A stretch of 64,000 nt of DNA, from contig JAQFVV010012985.1 of assembly GCA_028023455.1 (NCBI GenBank), positions 1-64,000 on the forward strand, given 5' to 3'. This DNA comes from Epiperipatus broadwayi (Eukaryota > Onychophora > Udeonychophora > Euonychophora > Peripatidae). The notes beneath the pieces were generated by a model. The model ran no database searches, had not been told where the DNA came from, and was given only the letters and a program-made list of their open reading frames with translations. Position numbers and translations under genes: made by a program. Below, piece after piece: positions 1 through 11,434 of this stretch. Each line of letters begins with the position of its first letter. Within the stretch, counting starts at the first letter, position 1.

Positions 1-231
1 TATATATAGTATGTGTACATAGTTATATATGTGTAATAAATCAATAGCAAAGTTTACTATATAAATTGATAAATTAAGTTTTGTTTTAAAACAGTTTTTT
101 AAAAAAATCGCTATCTTTTTTAACTTTTCATGATTGTTTTAAATAATGTGATTTTTTTAGTTAACTTTTTTTTCCAAAAAAAACAAACAAACAATTGTTT
201 TAAAATAAAAAGTTTTAAATAGAAAATGTAG

Positions 232-1778
232 GATACTTGTCAGATTTCAGGACTACTAAGATGGCAATATGTATTTTTGATAAAATTTGATAAATGTACA
301 GATTCGAGGGTTTACCAAAATGGCAGCCTGCATTTTTAATAGATTTCATTAACAATCTTCTAACATTTACAAAATTAGTGCTAAATTTAAAAAAAAAAGT
401 CTGATAATTTTTTTAATCTTTAATTTTATTTACTTTCTCAAAAAAATGAATGGCAGGCCTACAATCTCCCAAAAATGTTTATTTACATTTACAAAAAAAT
501 GAGTGGAGGGACTACAATCTTTCAAAGATATGTTAGTTACATATGAAGGATCTACAATCTCTTTAAGATATGTTAGTTACATGTACAAAAAATGAACCAA
601 ATCTCTCTCTATATAAATATAATATTTATAATTAATTCATGCCAGCAGTGTGCAATCCCTAATGGCTTCCAAAATTGCTACAAATAAATCTTCTTGTTGC
701 AGTTGACACCATATATATTCTGCTAAATAGGAATTCAGATGTTGTCATGTGGTTTACCAGTGTTTTTTATTTTACCCTTTGGAAATATTTCACTGCATCC
801 TTTTCTGTGAGAGGAAGATGCCAAATTTTGATCATTATCACAATTTACAATAAAAACTGTGGCCAAAAACATGCTGTACTGAAAGTTACAACAATGTTAA
901 AAGTCTCTAATCAATTCCACATTGTAATATAAGTAAATAAAATTGAAATAAATATTCTTAATGAAACTTAATAAAATTGATATGAAATTTATCTGAATTT
1001 ATTACTTTTTTTGAAATTTTATATTAATTTTATTTTTTAATTTAACAACTAAAATCTTCAGGAGATTATAGACTCTCAGAACATCTGTAGTAATTTTGGA
1101 AACCATCATGGATTACAGGCAAAGTATATAAATAAACTATAAATATTGTATTTATATTATTATTTATTTCATTTTTTATAAATATAACTAAGACATCTTC
1201 AGGAGAATGTAGACATAAATAAACTGTAAACATTGTATTTATATTATTTTTTGGCCAAATTTTTGTAAATGTAAGTAACACATCTTTGAGAAATTGTAGG
1301 CCCTCAATCATTTTTTGTATATGTAACTAACCCATCTTTAGAAATTAAATTTTAAAAATTGAAATAAAGATTGTCAATTAAATTTGTTACTTTATTTTTT
1401 AATTTAGTACAGAATCAGGTGATTGAAGTCCCTTGACTCATTTTCTAAACATTGGGGGGGGGGGAGTAAAAAGCAATTGAAATAAATATTATTAAAGAAA
1501 TTTATTAGAATTTATTATTTTTTAAAAATTTAATATTACTTCTGTAAACATTTTTGAGGGAAGTAAAAAAAAGTGAAATAAAGATTGCTAATGAAATTTA
1601 TAAGAACTTACTCCCTTTTTTAAAAATTTAACATTAAATTTGTAAATGTCAGAAGATTGTTAATGAAATTTATCAAAAATATTAGCTGCCATCCTCGTAA
1701 ACTCCTGAATTGTATAATTATCAAATTTTGTCAAAAATATACACTGCCATCTTGATAATTCTGAAAACTCACAAGTAC
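232..1778. mobile_element. Foldback element with tandem sub-repeats in its arms
   Basis: The outer 190 bases of each end are inverted copies: TACTTGT, AGATGGCA, ATTTTTGATAAAATTTGATAA, GATGGCAGC, TTTCATTAACAATCTTCT recur in order on opposite strands at 232-400 and 1625-1778. Inside each arm lie several diverged units of about 50-60 bases built on TTACATTTACAAAAAATGA, CCTACAATCTC and AAGATATGTTAG (about 420-600 and, inverted, 1060-1345). This is the architecture known from Drosophila FB-type foldback transposons; membership in that group is inference. The middle (600-1060) has no recognisable protein; the 85-codon frame there is unconvincing. A G(10) run lies near 1455. Confidence 0.7.
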
Positions 1779-1824
1779 AAAATGTAGTGATAATTTATTA
1801 TACATATATAGTTATTTAAATCAT

Positions 1825-1962
1825 TAATCATGATGTTAAAATATGTCAGCAACAACCTCTATGAACAAATATAAACTCTACATTTTTGGGTTTAGAGATT
1901 TGAAGTTCAGAATTTATATTTGTTCACAGAGGCCATTGCTAAAATAGCTTAACATTATGATT
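1825..1962. repeat. Small foldback (MITE-like) insertion
   Basis: ATCATGATGTTAA...CCTCTATGAACAAATATAAA at the left is an inverted match to TTTATATTTGTTCACAGAGG...TTAACATTATGAT at the right, about 50 bases per arm with a ~30 base loop. It is absent from the equivalent position in the second copy of the surrounding repeat near 37770, which supports insertion. Confidence 0.6.
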
Positions 1963-2643
1963 AGTAATTTGAATTTTATCTATTTCATCTTGCATTATAT
2001 TTTCATATAGAATTATGTACACATTCTAAATATGATATATATATATTAAGGGTTTAAAATGTTTTTAAAATGTTATTAAATTGAAAGAAAAAAATTTAAA
2101 CTGCCCTCTTATGGCTATTATTTAAAACAAATAAAAATTCTAAAAATAATTGTTAACTACAAAACCTGAAACTACTGAATATTTTTCATATTTTCCCCAC
2201 TCTCTGTTCTACATCTATAAAACTAGTTGACATACTGAAAAAAACATTTTAAATGGAGTAGGTGGATATAACTTAGTTATTCATCAATTTTCAAGCAATT
2301 CTGTTGAATTTAAATACATTAAACCTCAATTTTAAAATTTCATTCTAAGTTGAAAGATCAAAAGATAACAAACAAACAAACGAATTTTACAAAATCAGTA
2401 AAAGCATTTAATGATGTTTAAAATACATGAAAATTTTCATATTATCATGAGACAAAGAAATGATTTGTATTCTGCCCATTATTATTATTATAAAACATTT
2501 GGAAAGATTAAATATTATTTTACCATTAATAAAATCATTCTAAATCTAGGAAGTTTAGCCACCTGGCTACAATATATAGAATCAATAGGTCAAACTTACA
2601 CCAATATTTAAGTTCAGCTTTGATCTTTTGAATATTTATATGG

Positions 2644-2724
2644 TAATTTGTATGATTTAATCTATATATATATAATCAATAGATAATTTGTATGATTTAA
2701 TCTATATATATATAATCAATAGAT
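2644..2724. repeat. 40 bp perfect tandem duplication
   Basis: The 40-base unit starting TAATTTGTATGATTTAATC and ending AATCAATAGA is repeated directly once without change. Confidence 0.9.
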
Positions 2725-3002
2725 CAAATTCACACCCTGATTTAAATTATATAAATAAACTTAGCATATATAAGACCAAATCCTATGAGCCAGGTAGTAT
2801 TATCTGCCTTTTGGAGAGTTTATTTGCATTATATAACTCATGTTGAATTAAATATGTATGATGCTGAAATTAGTATGTGCATTATACATTTGTCAAGTTA
2901 TTTAGTGAGTATAGAAATTAATCTTTCAAAATTATATTTATGTTCATTTTGCCTGAAAATTAAAATTGTCATAATAAAGTTAGTCCATTATATATATTAT
3001 AA

Positions 3003-4376
3003 TGTTTTCCATCTTACTAGGCTTCTGTTACACATATAAAATGTGCGAGTTGATCAAGTTATGCAAAAAAGAAGAAAGTTGTATTTCTATTTCTAAAAAC
3101 ATAACTATATTTCCTGATCAACTCGGCCTAGAATTGTTATTAGTACAATTGCAAGCTAAATCAGTTTTTTATTTATAAAAGAGGGTTCCAGAGTCGCTTA
3201 GACTCACTGATTCTGCATCAAACAATCATAACTCATAAAGTAGTAAAAGATATTCCCCTTTGACTTAATTAAGAAAATAAATCTACTTAGCAAAGGTAAT
3301 ATATTCTCTCATTTGACTCTAAATAATCAAAACTAAAACTTAAATATAATAACTCTAAATATATACACGTACAATGAAAGTTATGTTAATAACAAAGATT
3401 TAATATTTATGATAAATGAAAAATTATAATATTGGAAAGTATTGTGCATAACAAATTTAATAATTTGATTCAAATATTGAAGCAATAGTTAGTTTGTGTC
3501 TTATTTTTCCATGGTACAGGTTCATTCACTACTCAGTTCACAAACCTTTAGAACAAAAAAATTATGGAATAAACATTTCATTAAAATCTCAGTTCATAAA
3601 GCTTTATATAAAGTTATGGCCATTAACTTACTGGTAAGTTGATATTTAAGTAGGTCATTGATCCTCCAATGTCCAATTCCTTCAGTGTGTAGTCCTCAGT
3701 AGGTTTTTTTTAGTTTTACTTTTTCCAAATCTCCGATCAATATTTAGGTAGAGTCAGATAACAATCTAGGTGACTTTTCTTGAGAGAGAGTGTCAGCAAA
3801 TGATAGAGTTCTACTCACTCATGGAGAGCAGTTTCAGTTCATATCTAAGTGGACCTATTTTATTAAATTTTTTTTATATATAAAAAAAAATATGAGACAC
3901 TTCAAATTGCTCACCACTCTCTGGAACAACAAGACAAAGACACTTTTTAAACCTGTCAGCTCCTTTTAAAACCCCTGATTCTTTTTAGAAGTTCTGCACA
4001 TATTCTTTTTTACCTTTTGTTCTATTTTATAAACTTCTACGTTATTTCTCATTTTTTTATTACAAAGTCTCTTTTCTTGTTATGAATTTCTGTCATTTTT
4101 AATTACTATCAGAAAGTTGTTTCTGATAGCTATCTTTTATCTTTAAAATTTCCTTTCACTACTTGAAACAATTATTCGTTATGCACTTTCCAACATCAAA
4201 TTTATTTTAGTTAAATTATATATATATTTATAAAAATTAAACTTTCACTGTACGTTTTTCTTAAAACAACATTATATTACAAAAAAAAAAATTATAGATC
4301 AGATTTTCTCTTTTTTATTTAAATGATATACAATATTAAATAGTAATTTGTACCATATATATAAATAAACAGTACA
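3003..4376 (-). repeat. 3' LTR of the first gypsy element
   Basis: Direct repeat of 8216-9582. It begins TGTTTTCCATCTTACTAGG and ends AACAGTACA. The two LTRs differ by a few percent, mostly C/T and G/A transitions, plus small poly-A/T length changes. That makes the insertion old but still easily aligned. Both LTRs hold the hairpin CTATCAGAAA-4-TTTCTGATAG (4106-4129 here). The 84-codon plus frame running across the left edge is chance. Confidence 0.92.
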
Positions 4377-4437
4377 ATACCACCGGAGCAGGGGAATGAG
4401 AATAAAATAGAGGTTTAAACTAATTTTATTCTTGTCT

Positions 4438-5761
4438 TTATGGAGTATTTTTACCCCACATTCTAGTCTTATATGGTTTCAGTGACCTAGCATTATAGAT
4501 ACCCCTTTCTCCTTCACCATTGTCTAAAGTGAAAGCATTTGGACCAACCTGTTGGCTGATTTGGTAAGGTCCCTTGTACAAATATTGGAACTTTTTATAA
4601 ATATGCTTCCCAGTTAGGCTCACGGGTTTCATTTTGACCCATACCATATCCCCTGTTTTAAACTTATCAGTCAGGACTCCTTTCTGCAGGGTCCGGAGCT
4701 TGGCATAGTGTTCCAATTTTTTCTTGCTTATTCATGATCTCTCTCTTTATCAATGTTTTCTGGACTAGCAGGTAATGTGGATTTATACAATCAAGGTACC
4801 ACTTGTCTGAATTGAAGTCTTATAGGTGCAAATCCGGTGGATTCATTATGAGTCCAATTTATGAAATTTAACACCCTTGGGAGTTGTTTCCCAATCCTCT
4901 ATGGTTGGACACAGTATATACCCTGAAGAGGCATCCCAACTTTCTCATAACCCGCTCACAAGGGTTGGATTGTGGATTTCATATGGATGATAATATGCAT
5001 TTTACCTCCATCCTCTCTATCCATTGTTGCCAATCATAAGGGTGAAAGGCATACCGTGGTCTGACAAAATAGCTTTTGGTCAGCCTACCCTTTTAACATA
5101 TCGTACCTGAAGGGCCCGTATGGCATTCCTAGTATTGGCATGGGTCACCAGATATGCTGACACCCATTTTGAAAACAGGTCATTTACCACTAGTAGATAT
5201 TTCATTTTCCCAAAAGCTGGCAATGGTCCATAGAAATCAATAGCCACCAGGTCATTGGGTTCCTTGGGGATGCTAGGGTTCAATGGATCTTGATATGGCT
5301 TGTGTCTTCTGACACATCTCGTAGGAGCTTACTATCCTGGTGACCTGTGCTCTCATATTCGGCCAAGGGAACCATGTCCTCAATAAGCCTTCCATTTTAT
5401 TTACATGATAGTGCCCATACAAATGATGGGTGTTCATAGTAAGTCCTTCCTGTAAACTCTCTGGTATAATCATTCTCCACCGATCCCTTTGCAAGTCAGT
5501 CATATACCACAGGATCCCTTCTTTTAGGCAGTATCTCTCACCAGCATTAGTATCTGCTGTTTCTCCCACTTCATTTTTGTCTTCTAGTTGGTCAATAATT
5601 TTCTTGTAGGTAAGGATTTGCCATTGTACCTTTCTTAAGTGTCTCAATCCTTCTACTACAGCATCTGCTTCTAATTCTACTCTTGCCAAACAGATATCTT
5701 CCAGCTGCAGATGGTCCTGGATATCAGGAACAATATTCCAGCTCAATGTGTCAGCTACCAC
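4438..5761 (-). pseudogene. Integrase remnant (gypsy element 1)
   Basis: Minus-strand fragments encode a retroelement integrase, which inserts element DNA into the genome. 5761-5273 carries the end of RNase H (VADTLSW) and the zinc-binding HHCC region (HHLYGHYH..., then CQK after SSYEMC). 5283-5080 carries the first catalytic aspartate in LVAIDFYGPLP. 4716-4438 is the C-terminal part ending near LKPYKTR. The first two overlap in different frames near 5280, a frameshift, and the core between 5080 and 4716 is broken by stops. Homology to Ty3/gypsy integrases is by motif; the catalytic glutamate segment was not clearly readable. Confidence 0.88.
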
Positions 5762-5843
5762 ATTTTCAGTGCCCTTACAATACTGGATGGAATAATTGAA
5801 CTCCTGAAAAAAAAAGGCTCCATCGGATTAGCCTACTATTAGT

Positions 5844-6185
5844 TTAATAACTGTGTTTTAAGAATTCCAGGCTCTTATGATCTGTCCTAACAATCGTTTC
5901 GGATCCTATCAAGAATTGGCAGAACTTCTGAAATGCCCACACTACAGCTAAGGTCTTTTTCTCTGTTACACAGTAATTAATCTCTTCACCTCTCAATGGT
6001 CTGCTGACAAAATAAATTACGCCCAAGGTACCATCCTCTTGAGCTTGCATAAGAGCTGCACTTAACCCATACTCACTACTGTCTACCTGAACAATAAATG
6101 GTTTCCTTAGGTCAGGGTAAACCAACATCACTTGGCTAAGGAATTTCTTTTTAATAACCCTAAAATTGGTCTCATGCTCTTCCAT
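5844..6185 (-). pseudogene. RNase H domain remnant (gypsy element 1)
   Basis: A 113-codon minus frame includes VQVDSSEYGLSAALMQ and YCVTEKKTLAVVWA, followed by a TDHKSLEFL block. These are the expected blocks of the retrotransposon RNase H domain, which removes RNA from the RNA-DNA hybrid; the first catalytic aspartate (QVDSS) and the TDH motif are visible. It directly follows the reverse transcriptase remnant, separated by stops, and precedes integrase, as in an intact pol polyprotein. Confidence 0.9.
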
Positions 6186-7261
6186 TCATTTCCATGACAT
6201 TCCCTTACATAATAATTGCAGCAGAAACTCCTTGACTGAAGCAGTTTTTGTCAAATTTATTGTACAAATTACGCAGCCCCAAAAATGATCTCACCTGTTT
6301 TGTTGGTCAAGGGGCTGGGAAATCTCGTATTGTCTGGATTTTGTCAGGATGGGGTCTGATTCCAAATGCCCTAAGAAATTTCACTTTTTCCACTGCTAAA
6401 CAAAATTTTTGTAAATTAATGTGAAATATCCTTCATATTGCACTCTTGTAGAAACAACTTGAGGTATTGTAAGTGCTCATGAGAGTTATTAGATGCAATA
6501 ATCAATCATCCATGTAGATAGTGATTAACTTTTTGATCTCAGGGGACAGTACATGGTCAAGACATTTTACAAGGCCTGCTCCACTATTCTTAAGACCAAA
6601 AGGTATTCTGTTAAATTGGTAAGATATACCATTATATCGAAATGCCATGTACTTCTGGTCAGCAGGGTGTAACTTGATCTGCCAATAGCTGGAAGTCAGA
6701 TCTAATGTGGAAAATATATTTTTCCCGGAATTTATTTACCAACTCATTAATTGGAGGTGGAACATTTTGATCCAGCCATGTAATCTTGTTCAATTGCCTG
6801 GCATCCAAACACAGTCTTATAGTTTTATCTTTTTTCTTTACAACCACCAATGGGTTATTATATGCTGACAAACCCTTAGTAATAATATCCCAGTCCTCCA
6901 TTTTAGCTAATTCTCTCTCTACCTCAGATCTATATTGGTGTGGCACTGGGTATGATCTTGCCTGGTATGGTGTACTGTCAGCAACCTTGATCCTGTGCTT
7001 ATATCCTTTAATAACCCTGGGTTTATCTGAAAAATTCAATTTATATTCAATTAGAACTTCTTTTTGGTTCCCTTCCCATTCTTCCTTCACTTCATTTATT
7101 ATCTCATCAATCCATGCCTCTATTGAAAGATGTTCTATCTCAACCTCCATATTACATACATTTTGCTGATTCACTCTCATCCGCAACTCAAACTCTACTT
7201 CTTCCCCTTCGCAAATAATCTTTTCATCTTCATAACTGATCACACACCCAGTTTTGTGCAT
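6186..7261 (-). pseudogene. Reverse transcriptase remnant (gypsy element 1)
   Basis: The open part, 7261-6659, contains the template-binding and finger region (YPVPHQYRSEVEREL, NPLVVVKKKD, RLCLDARQLN). After a shift near 6660 the frame continues with IPFGLKNSG and the catalytic YMDD at 6505-6516, followed at once by a stop codon. This enzyme copies element RNA to DNA. The upstream protease frame stops at 7240 and this frame starts 20 bases before it, so a single-base shift separates two parts that would normally be continuous. The element cannot make a functional enzyme. Confidence 0.92.
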
Positions 7262-7551
7262 AAAGTCTTACCCCAATTTGTACCCAAACTTGTTTCAAGC
7301 CCAATTGTGCCTTTTTGTTTATTTGCCAATGTTATTTGTGTGCTTTTCATGGGTAGAGTTGGTATCTCTATGGGTTGGCTCTGCATGCATTCATACATTG
7401 TTTCCAACTTTACTGATATCTGGCTGCCAGAATCCCACAGTGTCTCTACCTTGACATTGTTTATTTGTAAAACAACCTTTGGGCATTCTTGAGATGTGTA
7501 CTTAATAGATTTGCCATCCCACTCACAAATAAGATTATCTATCCTCTTTTA
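7243..7551 (-). pseudogene. Retropepsin-like protease remnant (gypsy element 1)
   Basis: A minus-strand frame bounded by TAA near 7552 and TGA at 7240-7242 contains LWDSGSQIS, the DSG form of the retroviral aspartic protease active site (codons at 7426-7434), preceded by a hydrophobic strand pattern. The protease cleaves the Gag-Pol polyprotein. Length of about 100 codons suits the family. Two plus-strand frames over the same bases are shadows. Confidence 0.8.
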
Positions 7552-7573
7552 CTCTGTTGTTCTCCTGATCACT

Positions 7574-7783
7574 TTATTTCTTCTCTTTTTTCTCGTTTTT
7601 TACTGGTTCTTTTATTTCTTCTTTTAATTCTCTGACCATCTCTGTCATTTCTTTCTTTATATCTTCTTTGAATTCCATTGTGAATTCATGTAATAGTTTT
7701 CTTATGAAGGGTTCCATGCCCTCTTTGAATTCTTTCTTGCCTTCTGCCATATTCTGTATACTTTTACTATTTCTCAATTTCAT
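7574..7783 (-). pseudogene. Possible Gag N-terminal fragment
   Basis: A 69-codon minus frame rich in Glu and Lys with heptad-like spacing (MEFKEDIKKEMTEMVRELKE) would form a charged coiled coil. It lies where gag should start, between the 5' LTR and the protease. No capsid or zinc-knuckle motif follows, so most of gag appears deleted. The Gag call rests on position and composition only. Confidence 0.4.
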
Positions 7784-8215
7784 ATATAGCCGTGTTGTTT
7801 ATTTTTGCTATAGTAAACAAAATCTTAATTTCATCACTTGTTACGATATAAATTCAATATTTTATTTTGCTTTGCTAATAAATTTGTTCACTGACACCCC
7901 TCTCTTTTATCACCCTATAATCTCCTGTCCCTCTCTACCTTTACCATTATTACTAACCTTTGATCGGTTTTATTTATTATTAATTTATAAGCTATTATTT
8001 TATTTCAATATAGTTTTATTTAAAATCTTACACTCTTATCTTACTCTTAAAAAAAACTTTCATACTCATACGCAATAACTTTGTAGACTTGCGCACTATT
8101 TGTGGTCTTATTTATTTTTCAGCTACGGACATTAAATTCTCAATTTTATGCCATTTTAAAATTTTCTCATGTTGTGGTTTTTTTTTCGTAAGTCTGAGTT
8201 GGGTCATCATTATAA

Positions 8216-9582
8216 TGTTTTTCATCTTACTAGGCCTCTGTTACACATATAAAATGCATGAGTTGATCAAGTTATGCAAAAAAGAAGAAAGTTGTATTTC
8301 TATTTCTAAAAACATAACTATATTTTCTGATCAACTAAGCCTAGAATTGTATGAGTACAATTGCAAGCTAAATCAGTTTTTTATTTATAAAAGAGGGCGC
8401 CAGAGTTGCTTAGACTCACTGATTCTGCGTCAAACAATTATAACTTGTAAAGTAGTAAAAGATATTCTCCTTTGACTTAATTAAGAAAATAAATCTACTT
8501 AGAAAAGGTAATTTATACTCTCATTTGACTCTAAATAATCAAAACTAAAACTTAAATATAATAACTCTAAATTTATACACGTACAATGAAAGTTATGTTA
8601 ATAACAAAGATTTAATATTTATGATAAATGAAAAATTATAATATTGGAAAGTATTGTGCATAACAAATTTAATAATTTGATTCAAATATTGAAGCAATAG
8701 TTAGTTTGTGTCTTATTTTTCCATAGTACAGGTTCATTCACTACTCAGTTCACAAATCTTTAGATCAAAAAAAATTATGGGATAAACATTTCATTAAAAT
8801 CTCAGTTCATAAAGCTTTATTTAAAGTTATGGCCATTAACTTACCGGTAAGTTGATATTTAAGTAGGTCATTGATCCTCCGACATCCAATTCCTTCAGTG
8901 GGTAGTCCGCAGTAGTTTTTTTTTTGGTTTACTCCTTCCAAATCTCCGATCAATATTTAGGTAGAGTCAGACGATGATCTAGGTGACTTTTCTCAAGAGA
9001 AAGTATCAGCAAATGATAGAGTTTTACTCACTCATGGAGAGTGGTTTCAGTTCATATCTAAGTGGACACAGTTTATTAATTGTTTTTTTTTTAAAAAAAA
9101 AAACGCGACACCTCTGCTCAACACTCTCTGGAACAACAAGACAAAGACACTTTTCGAACCTGTTGGCTCCTTTTATATCCCCTGATTCTTTTTAGAAGTT
9201 CTGTGCATATTCCTTTTTATCTTTTGTTCTATTTTATAAACTTCTACATTATTTCTCATTTTTTTTATTACAAAGTCTCTTTTCTCATTATGAATTTCTG
9301 CCATTTTTAATTACTATCAGAAAGTCGTTTCTGATAGCAATCTTTTACCTTTGGAATTTCCTTTCACTACTTGAAACAATTATTCATTATGCACTTTCAA
9401 ACATCAAATTTATTTTACTTAAATTATATATATAAAAAAAAAGTAAACTTTCACTGTACATTTTTCTTAAAACAACATTATATTACAAAAAAAAAAATTA
9501 TAGATCAGATTTTCTCTTTTTTATTTAAATGATATACAATATTAAATAATAATTTGTACCATATATATAAATAAACGGTACA
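8216..9582 (-). repeat. 5' LTR of the first gypsy element
   Basis: Direct repeat partner of 3003-4376, beginning TGTTTTTCATCTTACTAGG and ending AAACGGTACA. It contains the same hairpin (about 9315-9338), here with loop GTCG instead of GTTG, so the arms are conserved while the loop varies. Plus-strand frames at 8089-8475 and 8983-9195 are not genes. Confidence 0.92.
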
Positions 9583-10205
9583 ATATATATATAGTAAAAA
9601 AATGTCAACACCTAGACAATTCATATCAATAACAATCCAGAATTTCAAACTGTTGTAAAGGCAACCATCTTTTAACAATAAAAGTGGAATCATATATATA
9701 TATATATATGCATGTGATTCAATTGAATATTCATAGCTCAGTTTAATAAAAAATACGTCAGTCTAGTTTCTTATTAAATTACATGAAATTCTTTTTAATT
9801 AAGATGAAGGAAATTTAAAAAATAATGAATAATATAATATTTTTTGAGAGAATATATATTTATTGTTCAAAATTATAAAATAAATATGCATATATCTTTA
9901 AACAATAGTTCAGAGTGATCTAAATATTAAGATACCAATTATGTGAAAATTTAATATCATTTAACGTTTTTTATTTTATTTTGAAAGAATCAGAATTTTA
10001 AAAAGGAAAAATGAAAAGTCCACATTTTTTTTAAGGTTAAGAAAAACATCTTTTGGTCACTAATTTGAAAGAATAATTAGATTAGTTTTTAATTCTCATC
10101 TGTAATCTTGATGAAAAACATGTATGTTGTTTATATTCTTTTGAGCTTTATTTTAAGTTAATTAAAGCATTTGTTTAAGAAAAAACATTATTTTATATTT
10201 ATCAG
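9583..10205. other. AT-rich non-coding stretch
   Basis: Contains (TA)n near 9692 and long A/T runs. I see no gene, RNA or repeat boundary in it. Confidence 0.5.
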
Positions 10206-10249
10206 AAATGGATGGCGTCAAAGTTGTGAGTGGAGGAAGTTTGCCAATG
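10206..10249 (+). CDS. Possible 44 bp exon, weak
   Basis: TTTATCAG precedes the segment and GTAAAT follows it, giving acceptor and donor. The single well-formed frame is ATG GAT GGC ... CCA ATG, reading MDGVKVVSGGSLPM, with two leading bases completing a split codon. The composition is richer in G than the surroundings. No domain is recognised. Splice-like borders occur often by chance in AT-rich DNA, so this is only a pointer for RNA mapping. Confidence 0.2.
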
Positions 10250-10311
10250 GTAAATGAAAAAGTAACAATTTACTCTAGATAAATACTTTGCATATAGTAA
10301 AGATATATATG

Positions 10312-10381
10312 AGAGATAGTGACCTGGGCCAACTGATGAGTGCTGGTTCAGCACGAAATGTATCTTGGGGGTCAATTGTCT
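10312..10381 (+). repeat. SINE core fragment
   Basis: GGCCAACTGATGAGTGCTGG and TTCAGCACGAAAT recur at 31850-31920 and 44870-44930, and inverted at 15420-15500. This marks a dispersed short-element family. Confidence 0.65.
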
Positions 10382-10890
10382 TTTATTGTATCTTTATTTA
10401 TATGAATTTAAAAAGAATGGGGAAGTATGGAGGTGTTTATTATTTCTATTTTGTAAGGATATGTTAATAGTTTTGTAAAATACTACGAGTTTATTATCAT
10501 CATCATTTTTTATTCTTATCAACATGGTTAATCTCCTGCCATCTATATTAAAGCTTCAACAATCCACTTATTTTCATTTTTTCTATAAATATAACAAACC
10601 TGCTCCATTCCTATCACTTAATTTTTTCAATAATACCAGTGATGTCAATAGGAAGTCATCATCAGTAGAGATTATAAATGCAGAGACAAGTCAATTAAGA
10701 AAAAACGATTCCAACTCAAATTATTGGCTTATTTAAGATTGTATTTGTTTCACAATATGTCATGATGAGAGAGATTTATTAAAGCAAATGAAAGAATAAA
10801 ATTTTTATCTATGTTTTATGATACTGCAATGAATAACCAAATTGAACTCATAATAAATAGAACTAGTAACAAAAAAATGTATGTTACATG

Positions 10891-11403
10891 TGATAATATG
10901 TTGGACGATTTCAATCACCTTTCATTAAATATTGAATGTTTAAAAAATGTTAAACTTTATTTAAACTTTTTTAAATGCAAACAACTGTTGGTAATAACAC
11001 ATAAGTTAGTAGGTAACACAAATCAGTAGACAATATAGTTTAGTAGATTCCACAATAGTATTATTCTTCACTCTTCTTCATGTGTTGCTAGTGTGACCAG
11101 TGGCAATGTTTGCATAGGGGTTGAACTTATACTTTAAGATTTTTGAATATTAAATTTTAAGACAACACTCTAATAAAGTGAGATATTCTGCCAAAGGCAA
11201 CAGTCAGTCAAAATTTCATGTACTGCAATATGCCAGTTGGTTCACCTTCTGATTCCCCACTTTTTTTCCAAGAGCAAGATTAATTAGAGATTCCACACAT
11301 TATGTATTGCCATATGGGAATAGTATTTGGAAAAGTTTGAATAAAGTGTAAAATTTTCTAGACATTCAATGATAGATCATGAAAATAGTCCAATTTATTA
11401 TCA
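10891..11403. repeat. Penelope-type palindrome copy 1
   Basis: The ends are inverted copies of each other: TGATAATATGTTGGAC...TAAACTTT at the left, AAAGTTTGAATAAAG...AATTTATTATCA at the right, about 75 bases each. The left half continues with sequence shared with the palindrome at 40320-40975 (AACAACTG, AATAACACA, GTAGATT, TTGAACTTA, ATTAAATTTTAAGACAA). The same end sequences bound the Penelope-like element at 45255-47250. The 72-codon plus frame here is not a gene. Confidence 0.7.
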
Positions 11404-11434
11404 TATCTAAACAAAGTACAGATTGCAAATGTAA

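Larger units (their letters stand above)
1..2620. repeat. Dispersed repeat A, copy 1 (interrupted)
   Basis: Bases 1-230 and about 1780-2600 match, in order and on the same strand, bases about 36500-36620 and 37590-38220. Shared landmarks are the TATTTAGTATGTGTA-type start, the ACAGTTGTTTTAAAA stretch, ATTATGTACACA, TTTCCCACCCTCTGTT-like text and TTTAGCCAC near the right end. This copy carries a 1.55 kb foldback insertion (232-1778) and a small one (1825-1962) that copy 2 lacks, so copy 2 serves as the empty site. No coding potential is seen. It could be an old segmental duplication or a long non-coding transposon family. Confidence 0.7.
3003..9582 (-). mobile_element. Ty3/gypsy LTR retrotransposon, decayed, minus strand
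   Basis: Two direct repeats of about 1.37 kb (3003-4376 and 8216-9582), both starting TG and ending CA, flank minus-strand protease, reverse transcriptase, RNase H and integrase remnants in the order typical of Ty3/gypsy elements (reverse transcriptase before integrase). The internal region is only 3.8 kb, and gag is reduced to a short coiled-coil-like frame, so part of gag has been lost. Frames are broken by stops and shifts, so the element is inactive. The sequence inside the right (5') LTR, TGATGACCCAACTCAG on the minus strand, is a possible primer-binding site but I cannot assign the tRNA. AT-rich flanks make a target duplication uncertain. Confidence 0.93.

Noticed and set aside
6786-7492. 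Three plus-strand frames of 66-127 codons
   Set aside because: They lie opposite the minus-strand protease and reverse transcriptase and have no motif of their own.
10524-11029. Two plus frames (70 and 72 codons)
   Set aside because: The first has no domain I can support (a faint likeness to hAT N-terminal text was too weak); the second lies inside a palindromic repeat.
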